Shown here one piece after another: positions 26,102 to 35,462 of a stretch of DNA of 64,000 nt; the stretch's first letter is position 1, and every line of letters starts with the position of its first letter. Position numbers and translations under genes: made by a program. The notes below the pieces were generated by a model. It was not told the origin of the DNA. It ran no database searches and saw nothing but the letters and a program-made list of their open reading frames with translations. This DNA is from Clostridia bacterium (lineage in GTDB: Bacteria > Bacillota > Clostridia > Oscillospirales > Acutalibacteraceae): assembly GCA_017435865.1 (NCBI GenBank), contig JAFSEF010000130.1, positions 85,067-149,066 of the forward strand, written 5' to 3'.

Positions 26102-27637
26102 TTATTTGATGGTGTATACATCATAGGAACCGTCAAGGGCTTCTGCATAAACAAGCAGGCCTTCGCCTTCGATTTCGATTACTTTATAATCGGAATAGTT
26201 CTTGAGTGCCACTTCACCGGTAACGGTATTGACAAGGTTTTCAGTGCCATTGGCACCATCTGTAGCAACATATACAACACCTGCGGAATAACCCTCAAGA
26301 GTAAAATCCTGATCCTTGACATTATAGTATTTGTAACCGCTGTCATCTTTGCGGCGGATGGTAAAGGAATACTCGTTGATTTCAAGATTTTCATTCTCCG
26401 CACCCTTGTAAAGGACAGTACCGTCGGTCTGAATCATGGTAAAGCCTTCGTAATTTTCAAGCATAAGGTACTTGCCGAAAATATCTTCATAATAAACATC
26501 GTCATAAGTACCTTCAATTAAAGAATTACCGTTGTAATCGAAGAGTTGTCCGTTTACAACAATCACATCACCGAACACTTCAACATCATATCTGCTTTCG
26601 ATTGAAAATTCCTTGGAAACTGCTTTGCCTTCGCCGTCAAGAATCACAAAAGTCATTCCGTCATTTTCTTCTCTGACGGCTGCAAAATGGCCGTTTTCAA
26701 GTCTTTCATAAGGGATATAACCATCCACTTCAAAGGAGAAAGCCTTGGTGTTGTCGGGATTGTAAACGATTCCCTTGTTGCCTTCTGCAACGAGCAGAGT
26801 ACCGTCTTCGAATACTTCAAATTCGCCCGTAACGGTTTCACCGTCTGCGTTTTTGATAACATAATCGTTAGCGGCTTCGTCAATGTATTCGATATAGCTG
26901 CCGTAGACATCAATATAATAAGCCTGCGTGCCGCTGACACCGGGTACCTTTGCACCCTTCAGGATGTCATAAACATACCAATTGCCTTTGAAGAAAGTAT
27001 CATCATCACTTGCAGTGATGGAGATCTGTCTGTCAGTGTAGTAAACAAGGGCATCGTCCTTGTTGTCGGTCTGTTCGGTAACCTCGCAAACCTTTACAAA
27101 ACGGTCGCTCAGAATGTCAATGGATGCATATTCCATGGGAACCACAAGCTGCAGATCATCATTCAGAAGACCGTTGCTGTTCAGGTCGGCAACACTCGTA
27201 ACGTCAGCATCTTTCTTCTGAGAAACAACAAAAAATGCATTGTAGTATTCTGCTTCAACGTTTGTATATACAGCTCCGGTATCTTTGGAACCGTCACGGG
27301 AGATAATGCCGTACATATCATTATCATCTTTGTAATAAGCACCGCCAAGCTCCTTGTAAAAGTAAGAGCCTTTGTTTTCAATGGTACCGAGCTTGTTGAC
27401 GACAAATTCGGAATCGTCAACGGAAGAAAGGCTGTTGTCCTCTTCTTTTACGGTTTCTTCGGTTTGGTCTTCCGTCGGAATGACATCAGCGATGGTCGGC
27501 ATTTCGACATCGGCTTCACCCGTAGGAGCAGCTTCATTGGTGGGGTCGGTTGTTGTGTTTTCTTTGCTGCAGCCTGCAAAAAGGGTCAATAGCATGAGCA
27601 TTGCAAGTACAATGGCTAAAAAACGTGTGTTTTTCAT
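26102..27637 (-). CDS. Lipoprotein with WG-like beta-repeats
   Basis: A 511-residue lipoprotein: MKNTRFLAIVLAMLMLLTLF then AGC at the lipobox. A Thr/Glu/Asp-rich linker of about 70 residues follows. The rest is a series of strands with repeated patterns such as YGIISRDGSKDTGAVY, YDVYYEDIFGKYLMLE and FTMIQTDGTVLYKG, similar to WG/KWG beta-propeller-like repeats. It probably sits on the outer face of the membrane. The gene has its own promoter and terminator. Function unknown. Confidence 0.8.
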   Translation of the reverse strand: MKNTRFLAIVLAMLMLLTLFAGCSKENTTTDPTNEAAPTGEADVEMPTIADVIPTEDQTEETVKEEDNSLSSVDDSEFVVNKLGTIENKGSYFYKELGGAYYKDDNDMYGIISRDGSKDTGAVYTNVEAEYYNAFFVVSQKKDADVTSVADLNSNGLLNDDLQLVVPMEYASIDILSDRFVKVCEVTEQTDNKDDALVYYTDRQISITASDDDTFFKGNWYVYDILKGAKVPGVSGTQAYYIDVYGSYIEYIDEAANDYVIKNADGETVTGEFEVFEDGTLLVAEGNKGIVYNPDNTKAFSFEVDGYIPYERLENGHFAAVREENDGMTFVILDGEGKAVSKEFSIESRYDVEVFGDVIVVNGQLFDYNGNSLIEGTYDDVYYEDIFGKYLMLENYEGFTMIQTDGTVLYKGAENENLEINEYSFTIRRKDDSGYKYYNVKDQDFTLEGYSAGVVYVATDGANGTENLVNTVTGEVALKNYSDYKVIEIEGEGLLVYAEALDGSYDVYTIK

Positions 27638-27667
27638 AGTATGATCTCCTTTCTTTGATCAAATTTC

Positions 27668-27696
27668 ATCATAGCACAACAAAAAAGTGTTGTCAA
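27668..27696 (-). promoter_or_regulatory. Promoter of the WG-type lipoprotein gene
   Basis: On the minus strand a consensus TTGACA, 17 bases, TATGAT. Confidence 0.75.
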
Positions 27697-27816
27697 TATT
27701 TATAAATAATTTAAGAAAACATGGCTACATTACCCATAGTCATGCACAAAGGCTGTTCTTATTTTTGTACATTCATACGGAAATTCCCCCTTACAGGAGG
27801 AAAAAACCTTTTTGTC

Positions 27817-27845
27817 TTGACTTACAGCTGTTTTTAGGGTATTAT
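27817..27845 (+). promoter_or_regulatory. Promoter of the Cys-rich repeat gene
   Basis: TTGACT, 17 bases, TATTAT, about 60 bases before the start codon. Confidence 0.65.
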
Positions 27846-27904
27846 ATATAATATAATAATATGTAAATAATAACTTTTATACTTATTTTATCCGGGAGGT
27901 CCTG

Positions 27905-30370
27905 ATGATGAAAAAAAGCATCGTTGCAATCCTTACCTTGTGTATTCTTGTGTCCACTTTTGTGTTTGCACTTCCTGCTCTTGCAGCAGAAGAGGAACAC
28001 ACCCATAAATATAATGCCAATGAAGAAAAGAGCATTGCTGCAACCTGCACCGTAAAGGGTGTGGAATATGCCGAATGCGAATGCGGCAAGGTGCAGCTTA
28101 CCATCAAACCTGCTACCGGCCACAAATTTAAAGAAGGCACAGACTGGGTTTTCGACAGTGCAAACAAACAGCACAAGAGAAACTGTGCAGACTGCGGTGA
28201 AGTTGTCGAAAATTGCGAATTCAGCACAGCCACCAATGATGCCACCTGTTCAAAAGAGGGCACTGTCAAATACACTTGCATGATCTGCAATGGTTCCTAT
28301 ACCGAAGAAAAGGCAACACTTGCCCATAATTACGACGACTACACACTGAACGAGGAAAAGACCGCACATACCCCAACAAAATGTTCTTTCTCTGATTGTA
28401 AAGCTGTTATCGAAAGTACAGAATGTGTTTTTGTCGAAGATACCAACACAGCAACCTGTACCGAAGCAGGCACAAAGACAAGCGTTTGTATCTGCGGCAA
28501 TACAAAAACAGAAGACTCCGCAGCTACAGGTCATATCCTTTCCAAATATTTTGAAAAAGACGGCAAACATTATGCCATCTGCACAAACACAAATTGCAAG
28601 AAAACCGTTGAAGGTGCATGTGAATACGAATACACCGCAAAAGACGGCAAACACATCGGCACCTGCAAGGTCTGCGGAACCAAAACCGCTGAAGCTGATT
28701 GTACAGTTGAAAAGTTCACGGTTGTTGAAGGCAAGCAGGAACACAAAGGTGAATGCACCGTATGTAAAAACGAAGTTGTCAAGGCTTGCGATATCAAGTG
28801 GACTGCTGACACAGCAGAAGGCAGCATGAAGCACACAGGTGAATGCTCTGTCTGTGCTGCCAAGTTTGAAGCAACCGATTGCAAAGCTACCGCTTTCACC
28901 GCTTCCGAAGACGGCAAAACCCACACCGCAAAGTGTGTCTGCGGCAGAGAAATCAGCCACGAAGCTGCTGTTGCTGCAGAATGGACCATTGATACCAAAG
29001 AAAACAAGCACAGCCGCATCTGCACAGCAGAAGGCTGCGATTACAAAGAAGAACACGAAGGCGATTTTGCAGCTTGGGAATATGTAAAAGCTGAAGCCGG
29101 TACTGAAGCTGCCGACAAGCACGCTGCAGAATGCAAAGTCTGCAAAACCCTTGTTTCTGCAGAATGCACTTTTGAATATGTTCCCTATGAAGCTGAAAAA
29201 GCTGATGCTGAAAACACTGTTATTCCCGTCAAGCAGCACCAGGCTGTCTGCACCGTTTGCAAAAATGCTAAGGATCCCGTAACCTGCGGCAGCAACGGTT
29301 ATAAAATGGATACCGAAAACGAAAAGAACAAAGCCGCAACCTGCACAGAACCCGGTTATCAGGTTTATGTCTGCTCCGATTGCAATCAGGAAATTCAGAC
29401 AAGCGATTCCGAAACACCTGCTACCGGTCACTCCAAGGCAAAGGATGCAAAGCCTGTTGAAGGCAAAACCGTTTCCGATAAGGACGGTCATGCATTGACC
29501 TATGTCTGTGACGTATGTAAGAAGGAATTTGCAGAAGAAAAAACAGCACACACATTCTCCGAAGTAAGTGCAGTTAAGGGCAAAAAGGAACATTCCAAAA
29601 AATGCACCGTCTGCGGTTATGAAGTAACCGAAGCCTGTACGGAAGAAGATATTCCCGCTGTTGCTCCCACCTGTTCCAAGGACGGTTCCAAGGACGGCAA
29701 ACAGTGCAAAGTCTGCAAGCAGGAACTTGTAAAACCCACCAAGGTTGACAAGGATGAAACCAAGCACGTTGTAGTTGAAGACAAAGCTGTTGCCGCTACC
29801 TGCTCCAAGGAAGGTCTTACCGCAGGTTCTCACTGCTCCGAATGCAACAAGGTTCTCAAAAAGCAGGAAAAAGTTGACAAACTCGGTCACACCGTAGTCA
29901 AGGATAAAGACATTGCTGCAACCTGCACCAAGGCAGGTAAAAAAGGCGGAAGCCATTGCTCGGTCTGCAACGAAGTGATTGAACTTCCTCTTGATATTGA
30001 AGCAAAGGGTCATGACTTCCAATTCTCACACTCCGATGCTACCTGCGACAAAGCCGGCAACTACTACTACAAGTGTTCCAAGTGCGGCGAAGAAACCAAG
30101 GCTGAAGGTCTGAAAGCTCCCGCCACCGGCAAACACAAGTTTGAACTTGTCAAATACGTCGAAGCCACTGCAGAAGAAGACGGCTACAAGCTGTACCAGT
30201 GTACCGCTACCGGCTGCAACCAGACCAAGACCATCAAGGTTGTTTACAATGTCAACACCGGTGCAAGTGCAGTGCTTGCAGGTGCTGCAGGTATGGTGCT
30301 TATGGCAGGTGCCGCATTCCTTGTAAGTCGCAACTGTAAGAAAAAGAACAACGAGGATACTGCTGCATAA
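27905..30370 (+). CDS. Cell-wall protein with about 20 CxxC-type repeats
   Basis: An 821-residue exported protein. It has a signal peptide (MKKSIVAILTLCILVSTFVF, cleavage near ALAAEE). About twenty tandem repeats of 35-45 residues follow, each with a zinc-ribbon-like pair such as CADCG, CKVCG, CTVCK, CSECN or CSKCG, and usually an ATC...G and GH/KH motif between. The C-terminus has a sortase-like layout: NVNTGA, a hydrophobic helix (AVLAGAAGMVLMAGAAFLV) and a basic tail RNCKKK. NVNTG would be a variant of the NPxTG class; this is inference. Two adjacent ATGs are possible, and the second (27908) has better spacing to GGGAGGT. Such repeats are common in gut Firmicutes, role unknown. Confidence 0.85.
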   Translation: MMKKSIVAILTLCILVSTFVFALPALAAEEEHTHKYNANEEKSIAATCTVKGVEYAECECGKVQLTIKPATGHKFKEGTDWVFDSANKQHKRNCADCGEVVENCEFSTATNDATCSKEGTVKYTCMICNGSYTEEKATLAHNYDDYTLNEEKTAHTPTKCSFSDCKAVIESTECVFVEDTNTATCTEAGTKTSVCICGNTKTEDSAATGHILSKYFEKDGKHYAICTNTNCKKTVEGACEYEYTAKDGKHIGTCKVCGTKTAEADCTVEKFTVVEGKQEHKGECTVCKNEVVKACDIKWTADTAEGSMKHTGECSVCAAKFEATDCKATAFTASEDGKTHTAKCVCGREISHEAAVAAEWTIDTKENKHSRICTAEGCDYKEEHEGDFAAWEYVKAEAGTEAADKHAAECKVCKTLVSAECTFEYVPYEAEKADAENTVIPVKQHQAVCTVCKNAKDPVTCGSNGYKMDTENEKNKAATCTEPGYQVYVCSDCNQEIQTSDSETPATGHSKAKDAKPVEGKTVSDKDGHALTYVCDVCKKEFAEEKTAHTFSEVSAVKGKKEHSKKCTVCGYEVTEACTEEDIPAVAPTCSKDGSKDGKQCKVCKQELVKPTKVDKDETKHVVVEDKAVAATCSKEGLTAGSHCSECNKVLKKQEKVDKLGHTVVKDKDIAATCTKAGKKGGSHCSVCNEVIELPLDIEAKGHDFQFSHSDATCDKAGNYYYKCSKCGEETKAEGLKAPATGKHKFELVKYVEATAEEDGYKLYQCTATGCNQTKTIKVVYNVNTGASAVLAGAAGMVLMAGAAFLVSRNCKKKNNEDTAA

Positions 30371-30403
30371 GTGCAACATTATAATATTATAATGTAATAG
30401 TAT

Positions 30404-30434
30404 AAGGGAACTGTTTCAGACAGTTCCCTTTTTG
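30404..30434 (+). terminator. Terminator of the Cys-rich repeat gene
   Basis: An AAGGGAACTGT/ACAGTTCCCTT stem followed by T's. Confidence 0.85.
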
Positions 30435-30493
30435 TTTACAAAATAGTATAGATTCGTTTCTGATTACGATATACGTCTGAATTTTTCTTTTTC

Positions 30494-30522
30494 TTGCATT
30501 CAGTACCTATCTGTGCTATGAT
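30494..30522 (+). promoter_or_regulatory. Promoter of the DUF4838 gene
   Basis: TTGCAT, 17 bases, TATGAT, 40 bases before the ATG at 30563. Confidence 0.65.
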
Positions 30523-30562
30523 AAATATAAGCAATTCCCGTGGGGAATTTCAGGAGGTTTTT

Positions 30563-32455
30563 ATGATGCAGATTTTCAAAGCCATTTTAGCCTTTTTTGA
30601 AGTGTTTCTTTTTTCTCTCGGCGTATTCCCTGTCAACACCGACATTGATTACGGCGGAACCGATTATGTACCGCCTGTAGTGGAAGAAGCACTCTACCTT
30701 GTTGAAGACGGAGAAAGCGACTTTTATATCGTCACCGCAGCAGACCCCGATGCCTGTATGCAGACTGCTGTCAGTGAACTGCAGACTTACATCGAAAAAA
30801 GCAGCGGTGCTTTGCTCCCCTATGTCACCGAAGACGAACTTCCGGAAGACGCAAATGCGATCTTCCTTGGTGACACAAACAAAGCTGCCACACTTCAGAA
30901 AGACATGGACAGCGTATTTGAAGACGGTTTTTGGCTGACAAGTGACGGCGAAAACTTCTTCATCCTCGGTGAAGACAATCGCGGAACACTTTACGGTGTT
31001 TATACGTTCCTTGAGGATTACCTTGGTGTACGTTGGTTTACACCGACCCTTGAGGTTGTGCCCGAAAATGAAGATGTTGTCATTGATAAGAATCTTGACC
31101 GTCTTGTTGAGCCCTCTTTTGCAGTACGCAGAAATTCCTGTGTCGGCTCTTCTGATGCTTACCGTGCAAAGATGAAAACCAATGTCAGCTTTTATTATGA
31201 AGCAGAAGAATACGGTGGAGCTATGCGTTTTGTTCTTTGGGACGTTACCCTTGACCGTCTTGTGCCCGATACTCTGTTTGCAGAACATCCCGAATACTTT
31301 GCAATGAATACCGACGGTACACGCACAACCGACCACGTGTGTCTGAGCCATCCTGACGTACTGAACATTGCAATTGAAAACGGCAGAAAATACATCGAAG
31401 AATGCACATACGGTGCTGACCACATCCACATCGGTCAGAAGGACAATTCTAATTACTGCCACTGTGAAAACTGTGAAGCTCTGTATGCTCAATACGGTGC
31501 CATCTCCGCACCGACCATTCTTTTCACCAATGCATTTGCAGATGCACTGGATGATGAATACCCCGATTTCACTTTCACTTTCTATTCTTACAACGAAACC
31601 GCAGCACCGCCCACAGATCTGTCGCTGCGTTGCAACGACAATGTTGTTCCCGTTCTTTGCGGTCTGCATCAGGCTTGCCGCAGCCATCCGCTGACCGAAT
31701 GCGGTGCCACTGACAGGCAGCAGACCGGTTTCGATGAATTCATGAACCTCTATGGCGACCATGAAGCCACTATAGCTGAGCAATTCAGAGTATGGGCAGA
31801 GATTTCGGAACGCAATTACATCTATGACTACACCATCAATTTCCTTTTCTCTGCACAGTTTTTCTCCAATTTTGAGACCATGCAGCCGACCATGCAGTAT
31901 ATGCACGACCTCGGCATAACCGGTTATGTATACAACTGCGGTGACGGTCATTCTGCAGCATTCAATGAGCTGCGTAACTACCTGCTTTGCAAGCTGCAGT
32001 GGGATGTCAACGCAGATGTTGAATACCATATGATCGACTTTATGAATGCTTATTACGGCGAAGCAGCAACACCTTACATCAAAGAAATTCTTGATATTCA
32101 GACCGCACAGATCAAAGCAACTGCCCATTCCTTTGACTTTGACTGGCATTATCAGTCGGGTTACTACCCCATCCACACTATTTTCAAACTTGATGCACTC
32201 TGGAACTTGGCTCTGAAAGCTGATATCACCGAAGAACAGCTCTTCAATGTTGAAATTGCAAGCTTGAGCTGGGAGTTTTTCAAAGCCAACCAGTTCCTTG
32301 GTGACTACTTCTTCCTGAATCCCATGCGTCTGCAAAAACAGGAATGGCTCTATGACGAACTCGATCGTCACGGTATTGACCGCGTTTCGTCCTTTTCTCT
32401 GATTCCTGAAAAAGAACACGTCAACTTCCTGCAAAGACCCATCAACTGGGAATAA
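30563..32455 (+). CDS. DUF4838 (GH67-related) protein
   Basis: A 630-residue protein. The first 150 residues look like the GH67/GH84-type N-terminal domain (SELQTYIEKSSGALLPYV, NAIFLGDT). Next comes GTLYGVYTFLEDYLGVRWFTP, typical of DUF4838 and alpha-glucuronidase relatives, and then a TIM-barrel-like part with HIGQKDNSNYCHCENC. DUF4838 proteins are thought to be glycosidases without a known substrate. The N-terminus (MMQIFKAILAFFEVFLFSLG) is a hydrophobic/amphipathic helix rather than a standard signal peptide. The ATG at 30563 fits the GGAGG site. Monocistronic. Confidence 0.85.
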   Translation: MMQIFKAILAFFEVFLFSLGVFPVNTDIDYGGTDYVPPVVEEALYLVEDGESDFYIVTAADPDACMQTAVSELQTYIEKSSGALLPYVTEDELPEDANAIFLGDTNKAATLQKDMDSVFEDGFWLTSDGENFFILGEDNRGTLYGVYTFLEDYLGVRWFTPTLEVVPENEDVVIDKNLDRLVEPSFAVRRNSCVGSSDAYRAKMKTNVSFYYEAEEYGGAMRFVLWDVTLDRLVPDTLFAEHPEYFAMNTDGTRTTDHVCLSHPDVLNIAIENGRKYIEECTYGADHIHIGQKDNSNYCHCENCEALYAQYGAISAPTILFTNAFADALDDEYPDFTFTFYSYNETAAPPTDLSLRCNDNVVPVLCGLHQACRSHPLTECGATDRQQTGFDEFMNLYGDHEATIAEQFRVWAEISERNYIYDYTINFLFSAQFFSNFETMQPTMQYMHDLGITGYVYNCGDGHSAAFNELRNYLLCKLQWDVNADVEYHMIDFMNAYYGEAATPYIKEILDIQTAQIKATAHSFDFDWHYQSGYYPIHTIFKLDALWNLALKADITEEQLFNVEIASLSWEFFKANQFLGDYFFLNPMRLQKQEWLYDELDRHGIDRVSSFSLIPEKEHVNFLQRPINWE

Positions 32456-32464
32456 TCTGACAAA

Positions 32465-32504
32465 AAAAAGACTTGCACTTCAGCTGAGGTGCAAGTCTTT
32501 TTTT
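32465..32504. terminator. Bidirectional terminator between DUF4838 and CHAP genes
   Basis: A long stem AAAGACTTGCAC/GTGCAAGTCTTT with A's on one side and T's on the other, between convergent genes. Confidence 0.9.
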
Positions 32505-32540
32505 CATTTCTATTATGTCTTTTCTCATTCCGGAAAATGG

Positions 32541-33200
32541 TTAAAAGAGATTCCGGAAGAAGTTAATAATCTTTTCAAAAAATGCACGCAGTTTGTCAAA
32601 GAAGTTCTGCGGTTTTTCTTCCGGTTGTTCGTAGCTTGGGTGGGAATAGCCCATCACAACGGCTTTTTCGCGGTCGATCGGGCGCAGACGCTCAATGACA
32701 TGGTCCTTGCCGTTGTAGTTTTCGTCCGAGGCATTGCCGCCGATGGTGTAAATGCAGGTTTTGCCGTTGTCATCGGTGAAATATCCGCTTTCGGACACGA
32801 ATTCCACATGGTGCGAAATGCCGGTGCCATCGGTGTCAAAAAACACGATGTCGCCTTTTTGCGGCACGTAATCGCTGTTTACGACATGGTACTCCCCTTT
32901 TGCCTTGTACCAATCCATCATGGAGGCACAGGTGGCACGCTTAGGGATGGCTGTATTCAGCAGACCGATCTGATCGGCACACCAGCCGAGAAACACCGCA
33001 CACCATGCAGCGTTGGACGGCACCCCGTAATACCATTCGTTGAACTTGTTGGAGCCGTTACCGTAGTAGCCGATTTCTGCTCTTGCAGTTTCGATGATTT
33101 CATCAGCGACCTGTTTATGTGTATTTATGCTTGCAGAAACATAAAAAATGCTACAAATGAATAAAATAACACATAATACAAAAGAAGTTACCTTTTTCAT
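32541..33200 (-). CDS. Secreted CHAP-domain protein with amphipathic tail
   Basis: A 219-residue protein with a signal peptide (MKKVTSFVLCVILFICSIFY, cleavage near VSAS). The CHAP domain has the putative catalytic Cys in NAAWCAVFLGWC and His in SHHVEFV. The last 20 residues, FFDKLRAFFEKIINFFRNLF, form a strikingly amphipathic Phe-rich helix, likely for membrane or surface attachment. Unlike the two CHAP proteins at 16.5-19.3 kb it has no dockerin. The ATG at 33200 has an AGGAG ribosome binding site. It lies just downstream of the serS terminator. Confidence 0.88.
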   Translation of the reverse strand: MKKVTSFVLCVILFICSIFYVSASINTHKQVADEIIETARAEIGYYGNGSNKFNEWYYGVPSNAAWCAVFLGWCADQIGLLNTAIPKRATCASMMDWYKAKGEYHVVNSDYVPQKGDIVFFDTDGTGISHHVEFVSESGYFTDDNGKTCIYTIGGNASDENYNGKDHVIERLRPIDREKAVVMGYSHPSYEQPEEKPQNFFDKLRAFFEKIINFFRNLF

Positions 33201-33219
33201 AATCAATCTCCTGTGTAGC

Positions 33220-33248
33220 AAAAGGACAGGGGGGGATTCCCTGTCCTG
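33220..33248 (-). terminator. Terminator after serS
   Basis: On the minus strand AGGACAGGG pairs with CCCTGTCCT, followed by TTTT. It ends the parA-parB-serS transcript. Confidence 0.8.
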
Positions 33249-33256
33249 TATTGTAT

Positions 33257-34543
33257 TTATTTTGTGGGGATGAGCTTTTCTTTGCCGCCCATGTAGGGAC
33301 GAAGTGCTTCGGGAATGCTGACAGTGCCGTCTGCATTGAGGTTGTTTTCAAGGAAAGCAATGAGCATTCTGGGCGGTGCAACAACGGTGTTGTTGAGAGT
33401 ATGCGGCAGGTAGTTGCCGTTTTCGCCCTTGACACGCATTTTCAGTCTTCTTGCCTGTGCATCACCGAGGTTGGAGCAGGAACCGACTTCAAAATACTTC
33501 TTCTGACGGGGACTCCATGCTTCAACGTCAATGGACTTGACCTTAAGATCTGCCAAGTCACCCGAGCAGCATTCAAGCGTACGAACGGGAATATCGAGCG
33601 AACGGAAGAGATCGACGGTGTTCTGCCACAGCTTGTTGAACCACATCGGGCTTTCTTCAGGCTTGCAAACAACAATCATTTCCTGCTTTTCAAACTGATG
33701 AATACGATAAACACCACGTTCTTCAATGCCGTGAGCACCTTTTTCCTTACGGAAACAAGGAGAATAACTTGTAAGAGTCTGCGGAAGCGTGTTTTCGGGG
33801 ATCATCTGATCGATGAATTTACCGATCATGGAGTGTTCACTGGTGCCGATGAGATAAAGGTCTTCGCCCTCAATTTTATACATCATTGCATCCATTTCAG
33901 CGAAGCTCATAACGCCTGTAACAACATTGGAACGGATCATAAAGGGCGGAATGCAATAGGTAAAGCCGCGGTCGATCATGAAATCTCTTGCGTAGCTGAT
34001 CACTGCAGAGTGCAGTCTTGCAATGTCGCCCATGAGGTAATAGAAACCGTTGCCTGCAACTCTGCCGGCAGCATCGATGTCAATACCGTTGAAAGTTTCC
34101 ATGATATCGGTGTGGTAAGGTACTTCAAAATCGGGTACAAGAGGTTCGCCGTACTTCTGTACTTCCACATTTTCGCTGTCATCCTTGCCGATCGGAACGG
34201 TAGGATCGATAATATTGGGAATTACCATCATAATCTGTGTGATGCGTTCGCTGAGTTCTGCTTCTTTTTTCTCAGCTTCTGCAAGTGCTGCAGACTGTTC
34301 GGTAACCTTTTTCTTCATTTCTTCGGCTTCTTCACGTTTGCCCTGTGCCATCAGACCACCGATCTGTTTGGAAAAACAGTTACGGTCAGCACGAAGTCCG
34401 TCTGCCTGCTGCTTGATCTGGCGGCTTTCGGCATCAAGTGCAATCACTTCATCAACAAGAGGAAGTTTGTCTTCCTGGAACTTATTACGGATGTTCTGCT
34501 TTACAATTTCAGGATTTTCTCTCAAAAAACGAATATCAATCAT
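33257..34543 (-). CDS. serS: Seryl-tRNA synthetase
   Basis: Class II aminoacyl-tRNA synthetase of 428 residues that charges tRNA-Ser. The N-terminal coiled-coil arm (about 25-105) is rich in Glu/Lys/Arg. Catalytic motif 2 lies in SPCFRKEKGAHGIEERGVYRIHQFEK, quoted as SPCFRKEKGAHG and RIHQFEK. Motif 3 is HTLNNTVVAPPRMLIAFLEN. It sits 26 bases after parB, an arrangement known from other Clostridia, and no T-box leader is present, so it depends on the par operon promoter. Confidence 0.97.
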   Translation of the reverse strand: MIDIRFLRENPEIVKQNIRNKFQEDKLPLVDEVIALDAESRQIKQQADGLRADRNCFSKQIGGLMAQGKREEAEEMKKKVTEQSAALAEAEKKEAELSERITQIMMVIPNIIDPTVPIGKDDSENVEVQKYGEPLVPDFEVPYHTDIMETFNGIDIDAAGRVAGNGFYYLMGDIARLHSAVISYARDFMIDRGFTYCIPPFMIRSNVVTGVMSFAEMDAMMYKIEGEDLYLIGTSEHSMIGKFIDQMIPENTLPQTLTSYSPCFRKEKGAHGIEERGVYRIHQFEKQEMIVVCKPEESPMWFNKLWQNTVDLFRSLDIPVRTLECCSGDLADLKVKSIDVEAWSPRQKKYFEVGSCSNLGDAQARRLKMRVKGENGNYLPHTLNNTVVAPPRMLIAFLENNLNADGTVSIPEALRPYMGGKEKLIPTK

Positions 34544-34569
34544 GGTATTTCTCCTTAATTTTCTCTCAA

Positions 34570-35430
34570 TTATTCTTCAAAAAGGGCTGCAAGCTTCTTC
34601 AGATCATCATCATCGAAGAACTCAAACTCAATTTTACCGCCGGTCTTCCCTGCTCCCTTGGAGGTGATTCTGACTTTTCTGCCAAGGGTTTGTGTCAATG
34701 CAAGCGAAACTTCACTGTGCCAATGCTTTACGGGTTCTTCTTTTTCTTCTTTGGGCGGTTTGTTGAGATTTTTGACAAGTTTTTCAGTCTCACGCACACT
34801 CAGACCTTTTTCGGATACGGTCAATGCAACATCATAGATCATATCCTTGTTTTCAAGACCCAACAGAGTTCTTGCGTGCCCTGCTGAAAGTGTACCATCT
34901 GAAACAAGTTCAATGCAATCGTCAGGCAACTGCAGCAAGCGAAGTGCATTTGCAACAGCAGGACGTGATTTGGAGAGTTGTTCGGCTGCTTCATTCTGTG
35001 TCAGACCGAAATCATCCATCAATCTGCGGATACCAATGGCTTCTTCCATCGGATTGAGGTCTTCACGCTGCAGATTTTCGATCAAAGCAACTGCGGCTGC
35101 TTCTTTATCATCAAGAACTTTAATAACAACGGGTACTCTTGTCAGACCTGCCATACGGGCAGCTCTCCAGCGACGTTCGCCTGCAACAATGCGATAAGAA
35201 CCATCTGACTGCGGACGAACAAGAATCGGCTGCAGAATACCGTGTGCAGCGATGCTTTCTGAGAGCTCTTGCAGGGCTTCGTCATCAAATTCTGTACGAG
35301 GTTGGCTGCGGTCAGGGTCAATATCACCGATCGGCAACATCGTTGTGCCTTCGGTAAGTGCATCTTCAGGTGCATTTTCAACAAAAAGCTGACTGATTCC
35401 CTTTCCGAGTCCGCCTTTTTTGGTTGCCAT
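34570..35430 (-). CDS. parB: Chromosome-partitioning protein ParB/Spo0J
   Basis: A 286-residue CTP-dependent clamp that loads on parS and spreads along DNA. GLGKGISQLF is the N-terminal ParA-stimulating motif. The CTPase boxes are SQPRTEFDDEAL, HGILQPILVR and AGERRWRAARMAG, followed by ENLQREDLNP. The helix-turn-helix is in LTQNEAAEQLSKSRPAVANALRLL, quoted as LTQNEAAEQL and SRPAVANALR. The C-terminal dimerisation part ends FFDDDDLKKLAALFEE. Three parS sites are present nearby. Confidence 0.97.
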   Translation of the reverse strand: MATKKGGLGKGISQLFVENAPEDALTEGTTMLPIGDIDPDRSQPRTEFDDEALQELSESIAAHGILQPILVRPQSDGSYRIVAGERRWRAARMAGLTRVPVVIKVLDDKEAAAVALIENLQREDLNPMEEAIGIRRLMDDFGLTQNEAAEQLSKSRPAVANALRLLQLPDDCIELVSDGTLSAGHARTLLGLENKDMIYDVALTVSEKGLSVRETEKLVKNLNKPPKEEKEEPVKHWHSEVSLALTQTLGRKVRITSKGAGKTGGKIEFEFFDDDDLKKLAALFEE

Positions 35431-35462
35431 AAAGGAAACCTCCTTTAAAAATGTTATAAATA

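Noticed and set aside
28250-30022. 590-codon minus-strand frame opposite the Cys-rich repeat gene
   Set aside because: Shadow of a repetitive gene; no start signal and no recognisable motif.
27905-30370. Regular DNA repetition suggesting a CRISPR array
   Set aside because: The repetition is at protein level (CxxC repeats) within one frame; there are no identical 25-40 bp direct repeats with unique spacers.
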